Shown here: positions 13,495-25,804 of the stretch, in pieces
How the letters are laid out: each line of letters starts with the position of its first letter
Numbering within the stretch: the stretch's first letter is position 1
NCBI GenBank assembly: GCA_023630585.1
Contig: CM042535.1
Coordinates: 37,578,301-37,642,300 of the forward strand
Origin: Cranoglanis bouderius
Lineage: Eukaryota > Chordata > Actinopteri > Siluriformes > Cranoglanididae
Direction: 5' to 3'
DNA: 64,000 nt
Program-made: the position numbers and the translations under genes
Notes under the pieces: generated by a model
The model's input: the letters and a program-made list of their open reading frames with translations, nothing else
What the model was told of the DNA's origin: nothing
Database searches by the model: none

Positions 13495-14214
13495 ATACCA
13501 CAGTAACACCACATCATACTTTTTATTCTTCACTAGTTAAACTTGAAGCTACAGCTTCACATCCGACTGTTGACACGGTGCTGACACTGGAGACTCCTTA
13601 CATAAAGGTTAAATAAACATGGAATTGAATGGCTTTCACACTTCATCTAAGCATACAATCATCTCCTGAATAAGTTAATTGAATAAAGAATTATCTACAC
13701 ACGCAATCAAAATACCAAAGCGCAAGATATAATCTCAAGCCCATTTGTTGAAGCGTCCTTTCCATTCTTTCTCCCCCACGTCTAATCTGCGTCCCACGAG
13801 GAGCTGTTCTTGGCTCATGCATATTTACTTTGCCACCAGCCCTAGTCGTGATCCCTAACAACCCTAACAATGGACCTTACTGCAAGACAATCCAATCCCT
13901 GCTGGCACTTATAGATTACTGAGGTCATGGAGGGCAGAAGACCAGGTCAGGTAGGTGGTGACCTGCAACGTTTCGGGGTTAAAAGGCGGTGCCAATGAGA
14001 CTACTCCTCAGGTGTCACGGCTGGCTAAATATATCAAGCTGGGATCTGTCAGTGGGCAGCCTGCTAAGTCCAAGCAATTATTTCGCACCACTTAGCATTT
14101 AACGGATGAGGGGGGTGGAAAGTCACTACACGAGTTGGAGATGGAATATCTGCCAGAAAGATGCTGTCAAGTCAAGCTAAACAATATTTGGCTTTAAACT
14201 AGGAGTACAAAAGA

Positions 14215-14375
14215 AAAGAGTTGCCTTATAATCAGGAGATCACAAGTTCGAATCCTGGGAGCCAAGAGGGCAAAATTGGCCATGGTCTCTGGGTAGGAGG
14301 GGCATTACGCTCTCTCTCGGCTGTCAATCACAGCAACACTAGCCAATCGTAGGCATCTGTGAGCTTTATAAAAAT
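14215..14375 (+). mobile_element. SINE-like fragment
   Basis: It contains a B-box match (agttcgaatcc) after taatcaggagatcac, followed by a body with gggcaaaattggccatgg, gtaggaggggcattac and tgtcaatcacagcaacac that I associate with a fish tRNA-derived SINE. The A-box side is degraded and the ends are approximate. Confidence 0.5.
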
Positions 14376-15582
14376 GAGAACTTGTAGATCTTGGAAATGA
14401 GATCCAGCATTTTCGGTGAGTTTCTTTATCCTTCCCAATGTGTTGGCCACTCAAACAAAACAAATGATCAGTACCCTCTGATTGAATGAGGCAAAACAGT
14501 CTCCATGATACTGGGCACGCACAATGACTTGAAGATGGTCCTTTAGGGCAAGAAGCAGCAGCGCATCCTGTCATGCTAAATTTACCACTGCCGAAAGTGA
14601 GATTTCCCTACAGGGATCCCTAACAGCCACGTCTAATTTACCCTCCTTAATGAAGTGCCCTGCACCACCTTCATCTAAATGAACGCTTAATACATTTTAC
14701 AGAGTTTTTCAGAAGAACTTTTCAAAAGGACACTGTGCAGAACATGTAAAAAATAAATAAATACATAAAAAAACCCTAATGTTTTATTTATGATAATTTC
14801 ACAGACCCATTTGTACATTAATTATGTATACTGCAGAACAGGAACACATTTTCAGAAAGAAAAAAAAAGGCAGAAGCGCACATTAAAGGTATAAATGAGA
14901 AAGTGCGTGAAGCACTACATAGATGTGGTGTGCCAAGCAACTGAGAATTCCAGACAGCTTATTTTTAAGCTTTTTTGGCACAGGTGCTCACAGTGACCAG
15001 CTGAGAGAGGTATAAATACATCCTTTGTGTGGCGTTAACGAGGTCAGGTTTTGAGTTTTGCAGAAGAAATCTGGTTTGGTTCAAACAGCAACGGATTCCT
15101 TTATTGAATATTAATAGGGTAGACCAGTGATCTTAAATAAGCTATTGGCTCAGATACCCAAACCAGATTAAAGCTGCTTAGATTACAGAAGGAAAATAAG
15201 AAAAGAAGGAAAAATGCATGAGGTTGAGAGTGTTGGTGGGTGGTGGATTGGCAGCGATGTGGGGGAAGTGCTCAGCAACTAGTTTGGAATGTTTACGACA
15301 GGTCTGAAAGACAGCTGCTCCATCTGCTCCTGCCATCAATTCTTCCTCCTTATGCTAGAAAACCAGAAACTGCATCTCAACACAGTCCCAACACCAGCAC
15401 AACTGCACATTCACCTGATTTCTGAAATGAAACCCTCCTCTTGCTTTGCAGTCTATACCACTGGTCAGATTCATGTAAAAGCAATCCGCTTCATGAAATA
15501 TTTATGAATAACAAACCACTCACAAACATTTCACATCCAAACTCAGCCTGAGCAGCCATGAGGATGAAGCAAAACAACTCAC

Positions 15583-18500
15583 CAGTTTCTTCATCGATGG
15601 CAAAGATCCCTAGTCCAGATCCATCCCGAACAGAGTAGCGAATCTCCCCGTCTCTTCCTCTGTCCTCGTCCTGAGCCGTTACTTTCATGACCGACGTTCC
15701 GATCGGCACGTCCTCTTTGATAAATCCCTTATCCACAAACGACGGGAACCACGGTCGATGCAAATTCTCATTCACGTCCACCACCTCCACCTCGACATGA
15801 CAGGTCGAGGATAAAGAAATCGGTTTGCCTTTGTCCTTGGCCCTCGCTACAAGATTGTAAACTTGTTTTTTCTCATAATCCAGATTCTGGACGATTCGAA
15901 TCGCGCCACTGAGTTTGTCCACTTCAAATTTCCCATCACCACTGTCGACGAGGCTGTAGCGTACCTGGCTCGAAGTTCCTACATCGGGATCATGGGCTTC
16001 CAACCACATAATAACAGTACCAATAGGTAGATCCTCACGCACTTTTACCCGATAATTGGGAGGTATAAATTTTGGAGGATTGTCATTCACATCTTCAAGC
16101 GTGATTTTAAGTGACACAGTCGATACCAGTTGAGGTTCAACAGTAGCCTGGTCACGGGCTGCTATTCTGAGCACAAACTCAGGCTGAACCTCGCGATCTA
16201 ACGGCTTTTTGACCCTAACCATTCCAGTCTCCTCGTCAATAGCAAACTGATCCGTGTCTGCCAATATAGAATACCTGACAACACCATTATCTCCCAGGTC
16301 TCTATCTTTGGCTTCAACCTGAATGATTTCAGTCCCTACAGCCATGTTCTCACTTATTTCTACTGAATATGAGTCTTGTAGAAACTGTGGGCTGTTATCA
16401 TTAGCATCTGTAAGCTTGACGTCGAGCAGGCGAGATGAAGACTTCTGAGGTATTCCCAGGTCGTACACAGTAACGTTTAGCGTGTAATGATCAGATGTCT
16501 CTCTGTCAAGCGGCACATACACCTTAAGCCAACCATCATTCATGTCAACTACAAACCGACTTTCTGTGTCACCTCCAGATATGACATAAACCAGCTTTCC
16601 ATTGAAACCACTGTCAGTGTCGGAAGCGCTCAAATGGACAATCCGAGCCCCAACAGGCAGATCCTCCTTGACCTCAACGACGCTTGGAAACGATTCTGCA
16701 AACTGAGGTGTAAAGCGATTGACAGCATGAAGGTCTAAAAAATTATCATCTGGTTCAACTTGGCTGTGGATTTTACTGCCTTGCAGCAACTTTTCCGCCA
16801 ACATGGTGGCTACACCGGTGTCGACACACTTGACTTGAACCGGTTTACGCGGAGTGACGACAGTTATGTTCAAGAACATTGCTGGAGTTTCATGTTCTCC
16901 GTCGCTGGCTACAATCTGCAAGCTGTACAAGGACGTCTTTGCTGCCTCGCCCTCACTCAGGGACTGCTTTAGGGACAACACCCCTGAGTTGGTGTTCAGC
17001 TCGAAAAGATCCAGGACGTTGCCAGCTCTGATCATGTACCTGACCAGCTGAAGCTCATCAGCATCAATGGCGGATACAGTTGTGATCTGTTCTCCGGTGC
17101 CGTGATCTCTGGGCACGGTTACCTGGCAATCCACATTTTCAAACAGAGGCTTGTTGTCATTCATATTGCTCAGGCTGATTGTGACTTGTGTCTCCACCTC
17201 ACGTCGAAAGGGTTCACCCCAATCTGATGCACGTACTCGTAAATTATAAATCCTTGGCATCAATTCATAATCAAGTTGTTCCGAGGTACTGATAACACCA
17301 GTAAAGTAGTCAATAACAAAAGGCTGGGGGTTTATATTAGCAATACTGTATGTGACATAGCCATTCTCTCCATTGTCTAAATCTGTGGCTTTCACTGTTA
17401 GAACACTGGTGCCTATGGGCATGTTTTCATCAACACTGGCCTTGTAAGATGACTGCTGAAACTCCGGGGCGTTATTGTTCACGTCAATCACATCGATAAT
17501 AACTTTGGTGGCTGCTTTTCTGTCACTAATAATTACCTCTAATTCATAGTGTGGCAAAGAGTCAGCATGGATGGGTCCAGCTGTTGTAATTAAGCCAGTG
17601 TCTGAATTGATTGCAAAGGGAATTTTGTCCAATTTATGTTTGAAAGCGTACTTCAACTGGGGATATTTTGGCACAGCTGCTACCATTACAACAGGAGTGT
17701 GCAGTGGGGCAAATTCACTTATATTGGCCCTGTAAACAGATTGCTCAAATTTAGGTGGCCCTACTTTAAACTGTGGGGAAGTGATGTGGATGACTTTAGC
17801 TGAGGAAAACTGGGGTGGGCTTCCTTTATCCTTAGCTTGCAAAGTGAGGTTGTAGCCATATGGCTGACTATCCCAGTCGACTTCCTTCACTGCTTTAATT
17901 TTGTATTCCTTACTGCCAGGACTGGTTCTTATGGCTCGAAACTGCTGTAAAGGGTCTCCTGCTACCACGCTAAGAGATGCTATTTCACCATTGGCTCCTT
18001 GGTCATCATCTTCAACAGTCACTACGGCGTAAGTCGGGTCCTTGTCCGTGTCGGAAGGTGCTAGGATAACAGCGGTGATGACCGGAGCATTCTCATTAGC
18101 CTGCTCCACACGTACCGTCAGTTTGGCCATGCTGCTAAACCCGCTGCTCCCATACAGCTTCATCCCGCGGTCTACTGCTAATATCTCCAATTCGTACTGC
18201 TTTGTCTCCGCATAATCTAGCTTTCCAGTCAGAGTAACCACCCCACTTGTGGGATGAACAGCAAACATGTCCGTCCACTCTCTAAAGCTGTAGTAGTACT
18301 CTCCATTCGTACCGATGTCCGCATCCGTCGCCGTGACTTTGGCAATGCTAGTGCGGATCGCTGTGTTCTCCGGCAAGGACACGGTGTAAGAGGTGGGAGA
18401 GAACAGAGGCCGGAGGTCATTGGTATCCAGTACCTGAACCATGACTCGGGCTCGTGCCTCTGCATTCGAGTTCCTTTCCACAGCTTTGACTGTGAGCAAA

Positions 18501-18844
18501 TAGTGGTCTTGGACCTCCCGGTTAAGAATGGCACTGCTGCCTCCTTTGGTCCTTATTCGCAAATAGGTAAAGTCCCCCAGTTGATACTCCTCAGCTTTGA
18601 AAAGGTTCTCGTTGTCACCTGACACGATTTTGTACCGTATTTCCCATGAAGGGTCTGTGTTGTAGATGCCCATTTTGACGGGGCCTTCCAAGTATGTTTT
18701 AGCAGCAGAGTTTTCGAATATTGTGGCATTGTAAATAGGATGGGTGAAGTGTGGAACGGACTTTGCATCCAGCCCTTGGTTTCGGGCGCCACTGCAAAGG
18801 AGCAGCAGCAGCAGAGCCAGCAGCGAAGTCACCTGGTTCTGCAT
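15583..18844 (-). CDS. fat1: FAT1-type protocadherin, first coding exon (N-terminal part)
   Basis: This exon encodes 1,087 complete codons plus one base of a large atypical cadherin, a single-pass cell-surface protein of the FAT family involved in cell-cell contact, actin organisation and planar polarity. The start is the ATG at 18,844: it sits in a good context (aaccATG) and opens a hydrophobic leucine-rich signal peptide at residues 1-20. Cadherin repeats follow at about residues 34-148, 149-256, 257-366 (irregular), 367-462, 463-568, 569-672, then a linker, 717-821, 822-926, 927-1033, and one that continues into the next exon. Calcium-binding junction motifs are visible (DTNDLRP, DVNNNAPEF, NMNDNKPLF, DANDNSPQF, DVNDNPPKF), as are LDRE-type motifs. 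The donor is gaaactg|gtgagt, with the last exon base at 15,583 (phase 1). Similarity to vertebrate FAT1 is high as I remember that protein; FAT3 and FAT2 share this exon plan and are the alternatives. No frameshift or stop is seen. Teleosts can carry fat1a and fat1b, and I cannot tell which this is. Confidence 0.93.
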
Positions 18845-18872
18845 GGTTGCAGAGCACTCTTCACCAAACCAC
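18845..18872 (-). other. fat1: 5' UTR part of the fat1 first coding exon
   Basis: A strong acceptor on the minus strand, a long pyrimidine run ending ctttttctgcag|gtgg, places the first exon base at 18,872. That leaves 28 nt of untranslated leader before the ATG. The open frame continues upstream to a Met at 18,928, but that stretch is the intronic pyrimidine tract, so the upstream Met is not the start. Confidence 0.8.
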
Positions 18873-19098
18873 CTGCAGAAAAAGGAAGAGAAATATAAGA
18901 AAAAGGTGTAAAAGGCTATTTTATACACTCTTATAACTGTAACAATAACTCATTAATTATAATGACATCTATAATAACATCTTCGATCATGCTTTCCACC
19001 ACAGACCACCTGGCTATGCTTTACAGATCCTCAGGGTCCCTAGATGCCAGATTGAGAACCGTTGATTGAAGCAGTGAAACAGGCAAGAAAATCTATAT

Positions 19099-19297
19099 CA
19101 GGGCTTCTCAAACTTTTTTGCAGCCAGGAATGCCTTCAACCGTGTAAACCCGCAAACCCTTTCAGTTCAATAAAAAATATCAATAAATCCAGTAATTCAC
19201 ATATTAAATGTACAATAATATTTTGGCTAGTTATTGGAGCAGTAAAGTTACTCGACCTCATGGGTATGTAGCCCAGACCCTACTTTGAGAACCACTG
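19099..19297. mobile_element. hAT-like miniature element with 8-bp target duplication
   Basis: The left end cagggcttctcaaac pairs with the inverse of the right end tttgagaaccactg, a terminal signature typical of hAT non-autonomous elements. The 8-bp word aatctata occurs at 19,090-19,097 and again at 19,298-19,305, as expected for a hAT target duplication (one extra t separates the left copy from the element). The element is 199 bp with no coding capacity. Confidence 0.75.
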
Positions 19298-20391
19298 AAT
19301 CTATACCATATACTCAAAGGAAAATCAAATGCAGATACAGTTAGGAAAGTTAATAAATTCAACCAACAATGTGTTTGTATTAAGCCAGTTTTCCACAGCG
19401 ATTTCAGCTCTCTTTTAACATTATTGCATGTCACACTATACAGGATGATCCCAATAAACTTTTATAACAGGCCGCACGATAGCATGCGGTCCATCTCGGA
19501 TCCTCTAACTACAGCAATTAAAGAAAACGAGTTTCTTACGTTCTGCTTATGTCAACGATCAGCGATCGGCAGAAAACTGGCTCGCATAAACACGTACAAG
19601 TAAGTTTGAGTTAATAAAGATTTTTTCTGTCATTTGTGTGTGAAGTTTTACCATCGTCACTACTATTTTTAGCTGTTCTCTAAGATTTGGCGTCCGCCCG
19701 TGCTGTCTTCCTGTCGGTGGATTTTAGACTCAATGAATCAGATATTACTGACACCGCCAGAACTTTGTTGTCATCTGTGTTTGGTTCGCAATGGCACTAA
19801 ATCGACTGCCAGTAACACGAGCCTGTCACTTTATCCGTTCTAAGACCATCGATCTCAACTCAGCAAAACCGTACGGCATTGATTAAAGTCGGCTTTTGAA
19901 GCAATCACTGTGCGATCAGATACTCGGGTTGCTTCACGTTTCTGAGATGAAACAAATCTAAATGCCAAATCGAGCCTGGCGCAGCAGACACGATCCACGT
20001 CAGGCTGAACGTTCGTTCCTCCCTATCTCTTATTTCCAGTCTCGCTAGTCTCAACAGGCGCCCAGTCGCGAATGACTAACGGCAGCGCTCCCAGGGAGGA
20101 TGGAAGCGGTTTGTGCTGGATATAATACACAAATACACACATTCCACTGGTTGTTATGAGATTCGTAATCTTTTCGGCGCTGTTTAGCCTGGAACGCATG
20201 GAACATCGCCTGCAGATACACGGATGTTTTACAGAGCAAGTCGACCCACCTACACGGATCAGATTATTACTTCACAGTGAAGTATCGAAACACCAAAGTT
20301 GCGAAGCAGCAGACAGCAGTGGATTATTCCGCGTTATTTCATAAGGCAGTAATGAATTCAGATATGCCAGGGGATTAGAACAGGGCTTCTT

Positions 20392-20730
20392 AAAATTGCT
20401 GCAGTCAGGAATCGCTTTAGCTTTATAAAATAAATCACACACACCCTCTAGGCACAGATGTATAAACAGAATCCAGTTTTCACTAATATTAGACTCACTA
20501 TTTAAATGTGTACAAACATATTGTGGGCAATTCATTAGAGCCAGGGAGCTTTTTTAAAAAAAAAAAAAATTTTTATTCCTGAACTATCCACTCACAGAAT
20601 ATATTGACATTGTTTATAGTGTTGATGATGGTGTGTGACAAAAAATGTCAAATAAATAATTCACACAATCACACACCAGACACCTGGGGGGGGGGGGGGG
20701 GGGTGCCTGGACCTCACTTTGAGATTAACT
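20392..20730. mobile_element. hAT-like miniature element, second copy
   Basis: The left end cagggcttcttaaaattgct and right end cactttgagattaactg resemble the copy 1.3 kb away, but the interior is longer and carries an A-rich run and 18 consecutive G (20,686-20,703). The flanks (gattagaa and atttagac) are only weakly alike, so it is older or rearranged. Confidence 0.55.
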
Positions 20731-21002
20731 GATTTAGACCAAATTAAAGAATAAGGACTATATTTCTTATACTCCCCCCAATACCCCCCCCCTCCTCCCC
20801 CCAAATCAAAGTTAACATGTCGAGGCTTTACACTTCCTGCACCTTAGTCAAACTTTTACCGACTTGCAACAAAATATGCACACTAACTCTTTGAAGCACT
20901 TTTTCGGTCTTTGAATTGTGCAACAAAAAAAAAAAAAAAAAAACCCCGTGCAACAAAAGCGACTTGTTAAATTGTAAAGCCCAGCATCCCATCCCCCTCT
21001 CT

Positions 21003-21006
<4 letters not shown>

Positions 21007-21041
<35 letters not shown>

Positions 21042-21520
21042 GTGCGTTCCCTATTCAAGTCCCGCAGCCAGATGCATGGATGCGTGTTCAAACAAAGCCC
21101 GCAGGAACTTACCTAAACATTTATACATGCAACCAGCAACGCAAAAACAAACAAACAAAAAAAACAACACAAAATAAACATCACACATTTACAAACATTC
21201 CTGCTACTCTTTCTCTCTCTCTCTCTCTTTTTAAATCATCATGCTCAAGTTTCAACCAGTGCCAACTAAGCAGTAATTAGGTACAAATCCGACGGGGCAA
21301 AAACTTTTACGCGTTGAAGTTCTGAACATCTGGAAAAGCTCTCAGTTTTAATTCTCGGTCTTTCCTACCTGATCCGACTCTAACGTCCCTCGTTTGGTGG
21401 TTTTTCATGGAGTTTATAAGTTCCCAGTCTGTACATGGCAGCGAGAAGCCCTTCTTCTCCTCTCACTCTGTTCGCACTAATGCGAGCGCGCGCTCTCTCT
21501 CTCTCTCTCTCTCTCTCGCA

Positions 21521-21547
<27 letters not shown>
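21007..21547. repeat. (CT)n tracts in fat1 intron 1
   Basis: CT runs lie at about 21,007-21,035, 21,211-21,227 and 21,491-21,547; the last is broken by gcgcgcg and tcgcac interruptions. Confidence 0.9.
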
Positions 21548-21551
<4 letters not shown>

Positions 21552-22302
21552 ACTACTCTACTCTTCCCTACCCAAAAATTAGTACGCCGCCTAACGGCTG
21601 ACACACTATCTAGCACACTAGTATGCGCTTTTTTAAATATATATATATATCCCTCCGCGCCACCGCAGACTCAAAAGACCGGCTCTACTTCCCTCTGGCA
21701 CGAAGATTAAATAAGAAAAAAAAAAAGTTACCACTACAAAAAGTATGGTTGCACATGCAGCTAAAACTCTATAAAGTGCATTTATTTTATTTTTTGTCCT
21801 GGACTGAAATGAACGCGCTTTTTTAAAATGTCACTAGAGAAAAGAAAAGAAACCCATGGGGGATTATGAAGTTTAAACACAGGTTTCAGTGGGGTAACCG
21901 TCAAACAGTGTTGCCATGTTGGTCAAATCTCACCTCGATGGATTTATTGTTACATTTGGACCTCTAGAGTTATAAAATACGTCATGTAAATATTATTGAT
22001 TTGTTTGCTTTATAGGTTTATAACGGGATAGGTCATTTTATTATGATTATTTTATTTTATTTTTTTTTTGGGGGGGTGAAGGGGGTAATTTGGGGGAGGA
22101 TCAATTTCAAGAATTTCAAGAAATGAATCTCTGATCTGGCAACCCGAACCTCGGGGTTTTCTCAGCGCGAGCGCGTGCCGGTGGTTGCAGCCGTGCCGGA
22201 GCTCGTGCTCCCACTCGCGGGCGATGGCGCTCGTTCACCGCGGAGCTCCGGCAATGTACATGCAGCTCAGTTCACACACAAAAAAAAACAGTGCACACGC
22301 AA

Positions 22303-22356
<54 letters not shown>

Positions 22357-22426
22357 TGTTGTTGTTATTATTAGTAGTACTATTAGTATTAGTATTACTG
22401 ACACAATCATCATCATCATCATCATC
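22303..22426. repeat. (AAT)n and (CAT)n microsatellites beside exon 1
   Basis: About 18 AAT units span 22,303-22,356, followed by mixed GTT/ATT/AGT triplets and (CAT)n to about 22,426. The block sits 45-170 bp inside the predicted intron 1. Confidence 0.95.
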
Positions 22427-22469
22427 ACCGATATTAAGTTACGGTAGTATGACTCAGAGGCGCACTCAC

Positions 22470-22600
22470 CGCGCGCGCAGGCGGCCGCCGCCGCTTCAAA
22501 GTTTTCGCCGTTCAGTTAAATTCCGAGCGCGCGAGCATCTCTCCGAGAATCGTCCGCGTGCGGGTCCGACTACATCTCCAACACCGCCGCTCTCTCCTCT
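22470..22600 (-). other. fat1: Predicted non-coding first exon of fat1 (3' end defined)
   Basis: On the minus strand a near-perfect donor, gcgcg|gtgagtgcg, has its last exon base at 22,470 inside a CpG-rich block 3.6 kb upstream of the first coding exon. Vertebrate FAT1 normally has an untranslated first exon followed by a giant coding exon, so this is a good candidate for exon 1. The 5' end is not defined by the sequence; 22,600 is only an approximate limit. Confidence 0.55.
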
Positions 22601-22821
22601 ACTCTCATCTCTTCTTCTCTCCCCTCCTCTCCTCTCCTCTCCTCTCCTCTTCTCTTCTTTCCTCCCCTCTGTCCGCTCAGCGCGCGCGCAGCACGCTGCT
22701 CCCCAAAACAGCACAAACACGGACAGGAGCGACGTCCAGGCACCCGCACGCGCGAGCTCCCAACTCCAGATTCCAGTACACGCGGAGGAGGCGCGCGGAG
22801 TCTAGAGAGCGGGGCAGGGAG

Positions 22822-22829
22822 TGACGTCA
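22822..22829. promoter_or_regulatory. CRE palindrome TGACGTCA
   Basis: A perfect 8-bp CREB/ATF consensus lies at the upstream edge of the CpG-rich fat1 promoter block, about 350 bp upstream of the predicted exon 1 donor. Function is inferred from motif and position only. Confidence 0.45.
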
Positions 22830-22849
22830 CGGGAAGCCCCCACATCAAA

Positions 22850-22879
22850 AGATAGATATATATATAGATAGATAGATAT

Positions 22880-22915
<36 letters not shown>

Positions 22916-23067
22916 TGAGACAGGCAGATGGACAATGAGACAAACAAACAAAGAGGAGGACAGGCAGACAGACACAGAGAGAGAGAGAGAGGGGTGGGGG
23001 GGGGGAGTAGATTGTCAGTCAGAAGTAGACAGGCACACAGACAAACCGATAGACAGACAGACATGCC

Positions 23068-23117
<50 letters not shown>

Positions 23118-23130
23118 CAGATGGAAAGTG
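22850..23130. repeat. (ATAG)n tetranucleotide blocks upstream of fat1
   Basis: GATA-type repeats at about 22,850-22,915 and 23,069-23,118 flank an acag-rich stretch with a run of G. The first block directly abuts the CpG-rich promoter block. Confidence 0.95.
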
Positions 23131-23259
23131 AGACAAACAAACAAAGCGGAAGACAGACAGACACACAGATAGATAAAACGTTAGTGTCTGAATCTGATTA
23201 AGTTTTATTAAAAACACATTTGGCTGAGAGCCTGAGGGAATGAGGGGCGCCAGATTCTC

Positions 23260-23260
<1 letters not shown>

Positions 23261-23313
<53 letters not shown>

Positions 23314-23370
23314 CAGCACACAAACATTCAAGTGTCACCTTCTTTCCTAAAAAAAAACCCCATGCCTTCT

Positions 23371-23440
<70 letters not shown>

Positions 23441-23563
23441 AAGCTTTAACTGGATTCCGGTTTGGTGATCTAGTGGAGAGCTCCAGAGCTTTTGATCTTC
23501 GTAGCATTCAAACATTCCACTGTTGGCCCAGGGATGGCCTTGAAAAACGAGCAGCACATCTGT

Positions 23564-23615
<52 letters not shown>
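23261..23615. repeat. (GT)n / (CA)n / (GT)n cluster
   Basis: (GT)n spans 23,261-23,312, (CA)n about 23,374-23,438 and (GT)n about 23,569-23,615. The strand alternates, so neighbouring tracts are mutually complementary. Confidence 0.95.
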
Positions 23616-23617
<2 letters not shown>

Positions 23618-24944
23618 ACTTCATTGAACTTGTTAATCCACTGATTAAGTCTCTAACCTGGCCCACATGCTCCATTATTACCTTCTCATATGTTTTCTAT
23701 ACTAGATGTAGTCCTACTCCACCACTTTTCCTCCACAGTTTACTTGTCTGGTTCCTTTTCTAAACATCGCCTTTCATTTTCTCTTTTCACACCAGTTGGT
23801 TCATGTATTTTCTCCAACACCAACTTACCCAAAAATGTAGTCGATCAGCCAAAACATTTAGGCCTCATCTTAATATCATGTGTACATGTGTGCAGGGCCT
23901 CACTGTCTGAAGTTAGCTTCTGTAGTTTTCCGTCGGAGCTATGAGGCTAATGTAGCTAAGTAAGTAAGATCTCAAAAAAAAAAAAAAAAAGTCTATCACA
24001 CCGAAATCCCTGTGCCTCAAACCAGAGCCATCGATGTGAACTATAAACATGAGCTAAACCTGAACGTTACGGAGGCGTCCATCTCGGACAACCAAAATCT
24101 CTTTTTCGTCTCAGAGCTGCTTGGTATCATTCCACCATCTTGTTTATTTAGAAATGAGGTTGAGTGAGATAGACAACATCAGCCTTGTAGCACCAGTGCT
24201 ACGAGGGTAAATAAGGGTTTGAGTTATTAAGAATTTCTTGCCTGACAAAATACATTTTCTGGCATTAAAAATGACAAAGGACAATTAGAAAATTCTTAAT
24301 TACATTTGCAGTCGAACTGCTGGTGCAGTTTTACATCACCTTCTGGAGAAATTGCTCTAGTGCCTCATTTCGCACTTTCACTTAATTCCACAGAGTAAGC
24401 GACCCTGAATACTTAATAAAACTGTTAATGACTGGTGAAGTGTTTCTGCTCTTTCTCTTCCCCAGGGACGCTGCTGCGCTACACCCGGCCCAATCCTCCC
24501 TGCGCTAACACCCCTGACTCATCAGATCCAAGCTTCACGGGATGAATCACTTTGCTGTAGCAGAACTCCAGATTTCTAGTCTTTTACACTTGGCAGACTT
24601 TTATTTCTACAATGTACTCGGTTATGATTTATTATCCCATCATGTCTATCTGGAACCGAGGGAGTCTGAGGCAATGTTGGTGCTGCTGCTTGGAGATTAT
24701 CTTCACAAAGTGTGTAATATGACACGCCAAGTGTAATTACTGTATTATGACACTGTGACAAGGTATAATGTATCTAAGCACATTTTAGGACAACATAATT
24801 TAATCACCCTGGACACTCTATTCAAGTTCATGTCCATTCCCAAGGTTCTTGGTTTGATTATCAGGGTTCTATTCACATGAAGCATTGAATTATAAGATCA
24901 AGTATGCTACAAACCAAAATCATAAACACACAGCCTGTCCATCC
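23616..24944. other. Intergenic stretch, no gene seen
   Basis: Mostly unique AT-rich sequence with a poly-A run near 23,974-23,990. I see no gene, RNA or recognised repeat. Confidence 0.6.
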
Positions 24945-25520
24945 CTGCTGGTCCAACCTGTCCAACCCATGTCAGGGGGTAGGAATACCATCAGCCATAG
25001 CCCCCTAAGCCTAAGAATACCATCCAAGCCCTTCCAACTGTCTAAGTTCTTCAAACCTATCCAAGCCTATCCAACTGTCCATGACTCTCAAATCTGTCCA
25101 AGCCTATCCTACCCATCCAAGCCTGCCCAATCCATGCAAGTCTGTTCAATTTGTGCAAGCCCACCCAAAGGTCTAAGCCTGTCCAACCTATTCAACTCGT
25201 CCCACCTAGATCAAACCCATCCAGCTGTCTAAGCCTGTCCAATCTGTGCAAACCTGTCCTCCCTGTCCAAGCCCATCCAACCTATCCAAGCCCATAAAAC
25301 CCATATCAAGCTTGTCAAACCTATGCAAATCTATCCATCCTGTCCAAGTCTTTTCAATCTGTACAATCTGATCAAACTGTTTAAGCCTGTCCAACACATT
25401 CACGCACATCCAACCATCCATGACTGCTTAATCTACACAAGCCAGCTCAACGTCTGAAAGGAAAGCCAATTCAAACAGTCAAACCTTATCCAACCCTTCC
25501 AGCCTGCCCAATCGGTGCAA
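24945..25520. repeat. Degenerate minisatellite (ccaagcctgtccaacc words), block 1
   Basis: Irregular tandem copies of words such as caagcctgtccaa and cccatccaa occur every 10-25 bases. Reading frames across it carry repeated short motifs only. Confidence 0.85.
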
Positions 25521-25804
25521 GCCCATTTTGGCAACAAGGGCATGGCCAACAACCGATTGTGGATCACAGGAGGAGTCGCAGAGAACGAATGGGTAACGTG
25601 TGACTGGTTACACGTGTGTCTGGTTAATAATGGAATGGTTTAATAGGTTGTTTTTATTACAGTGAGATGTCTTTTGACCTGTGATAGTGAGCTGATGCCC
25701 AAAGAGCTGACACTGACCTTGAATAAACTCACAACAATGGAAACATTGTGTGTGCCTTTGGTTTTGATTCATTTTTGTGTAAGTGCAGTATTTAGTTTGG
25801 GAAA

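Larger units (their letters stand above)
18873..22469 (-). other. fat1: fat1 intron 1 (predicted)
   Basis: This is the interval between the predicted exon 1 donor and the acceptor of the first coding exon, about 3.6 kb. It contains two hAT-like miniature elements (19,099-19,297 and about 20,392-20,730), an 18-G run at 20,686, (CT)n tracts at 21,007-21,035 and 21,491-21,547, and an (AAT)n tract about 110 bp inside the donor. Nothing coding was recognised. Confidence 0.55.
22140..22845 (-). promoter_or_regulatory. CpG-rich probable promoter of fat1
   Basis: This block is rich in CpG and in gcgcgcg runs (for example near 22,160, 22,470, 22,525, 22,680 and 22,750), unlike the AT-rich DNA on either side. 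It overlaps the predicted exon 1 donor and contains a CRE palindrome. A pyrimidine tract at about 22,600-22,672 (purine on the gene's sense strand) lies within it. No convincing TATA box was seen, which is normal for a CpG-island promoter. Confidence 0.6.

Noticed and set aside
15491..15582. Open-frame extension past the fat1 exon donor
   Set aside because: The donor gtgagt at 15,582 and phase agreement with the next exon show this is intron.
18845..18928. Upstream Met extending the first coding exon of fat1 by 28 codons
   Set aside because: The extension reads through the acceptor's pyrimidine tract; the ATG at 18,844 starts a proper signal peptide.
22570..23217. 215-codon minus-strand frame over the fat1 promoter
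   Set aside because: Covers (ATAG)n and CT/GA-rich sequence; no recognisable protein.
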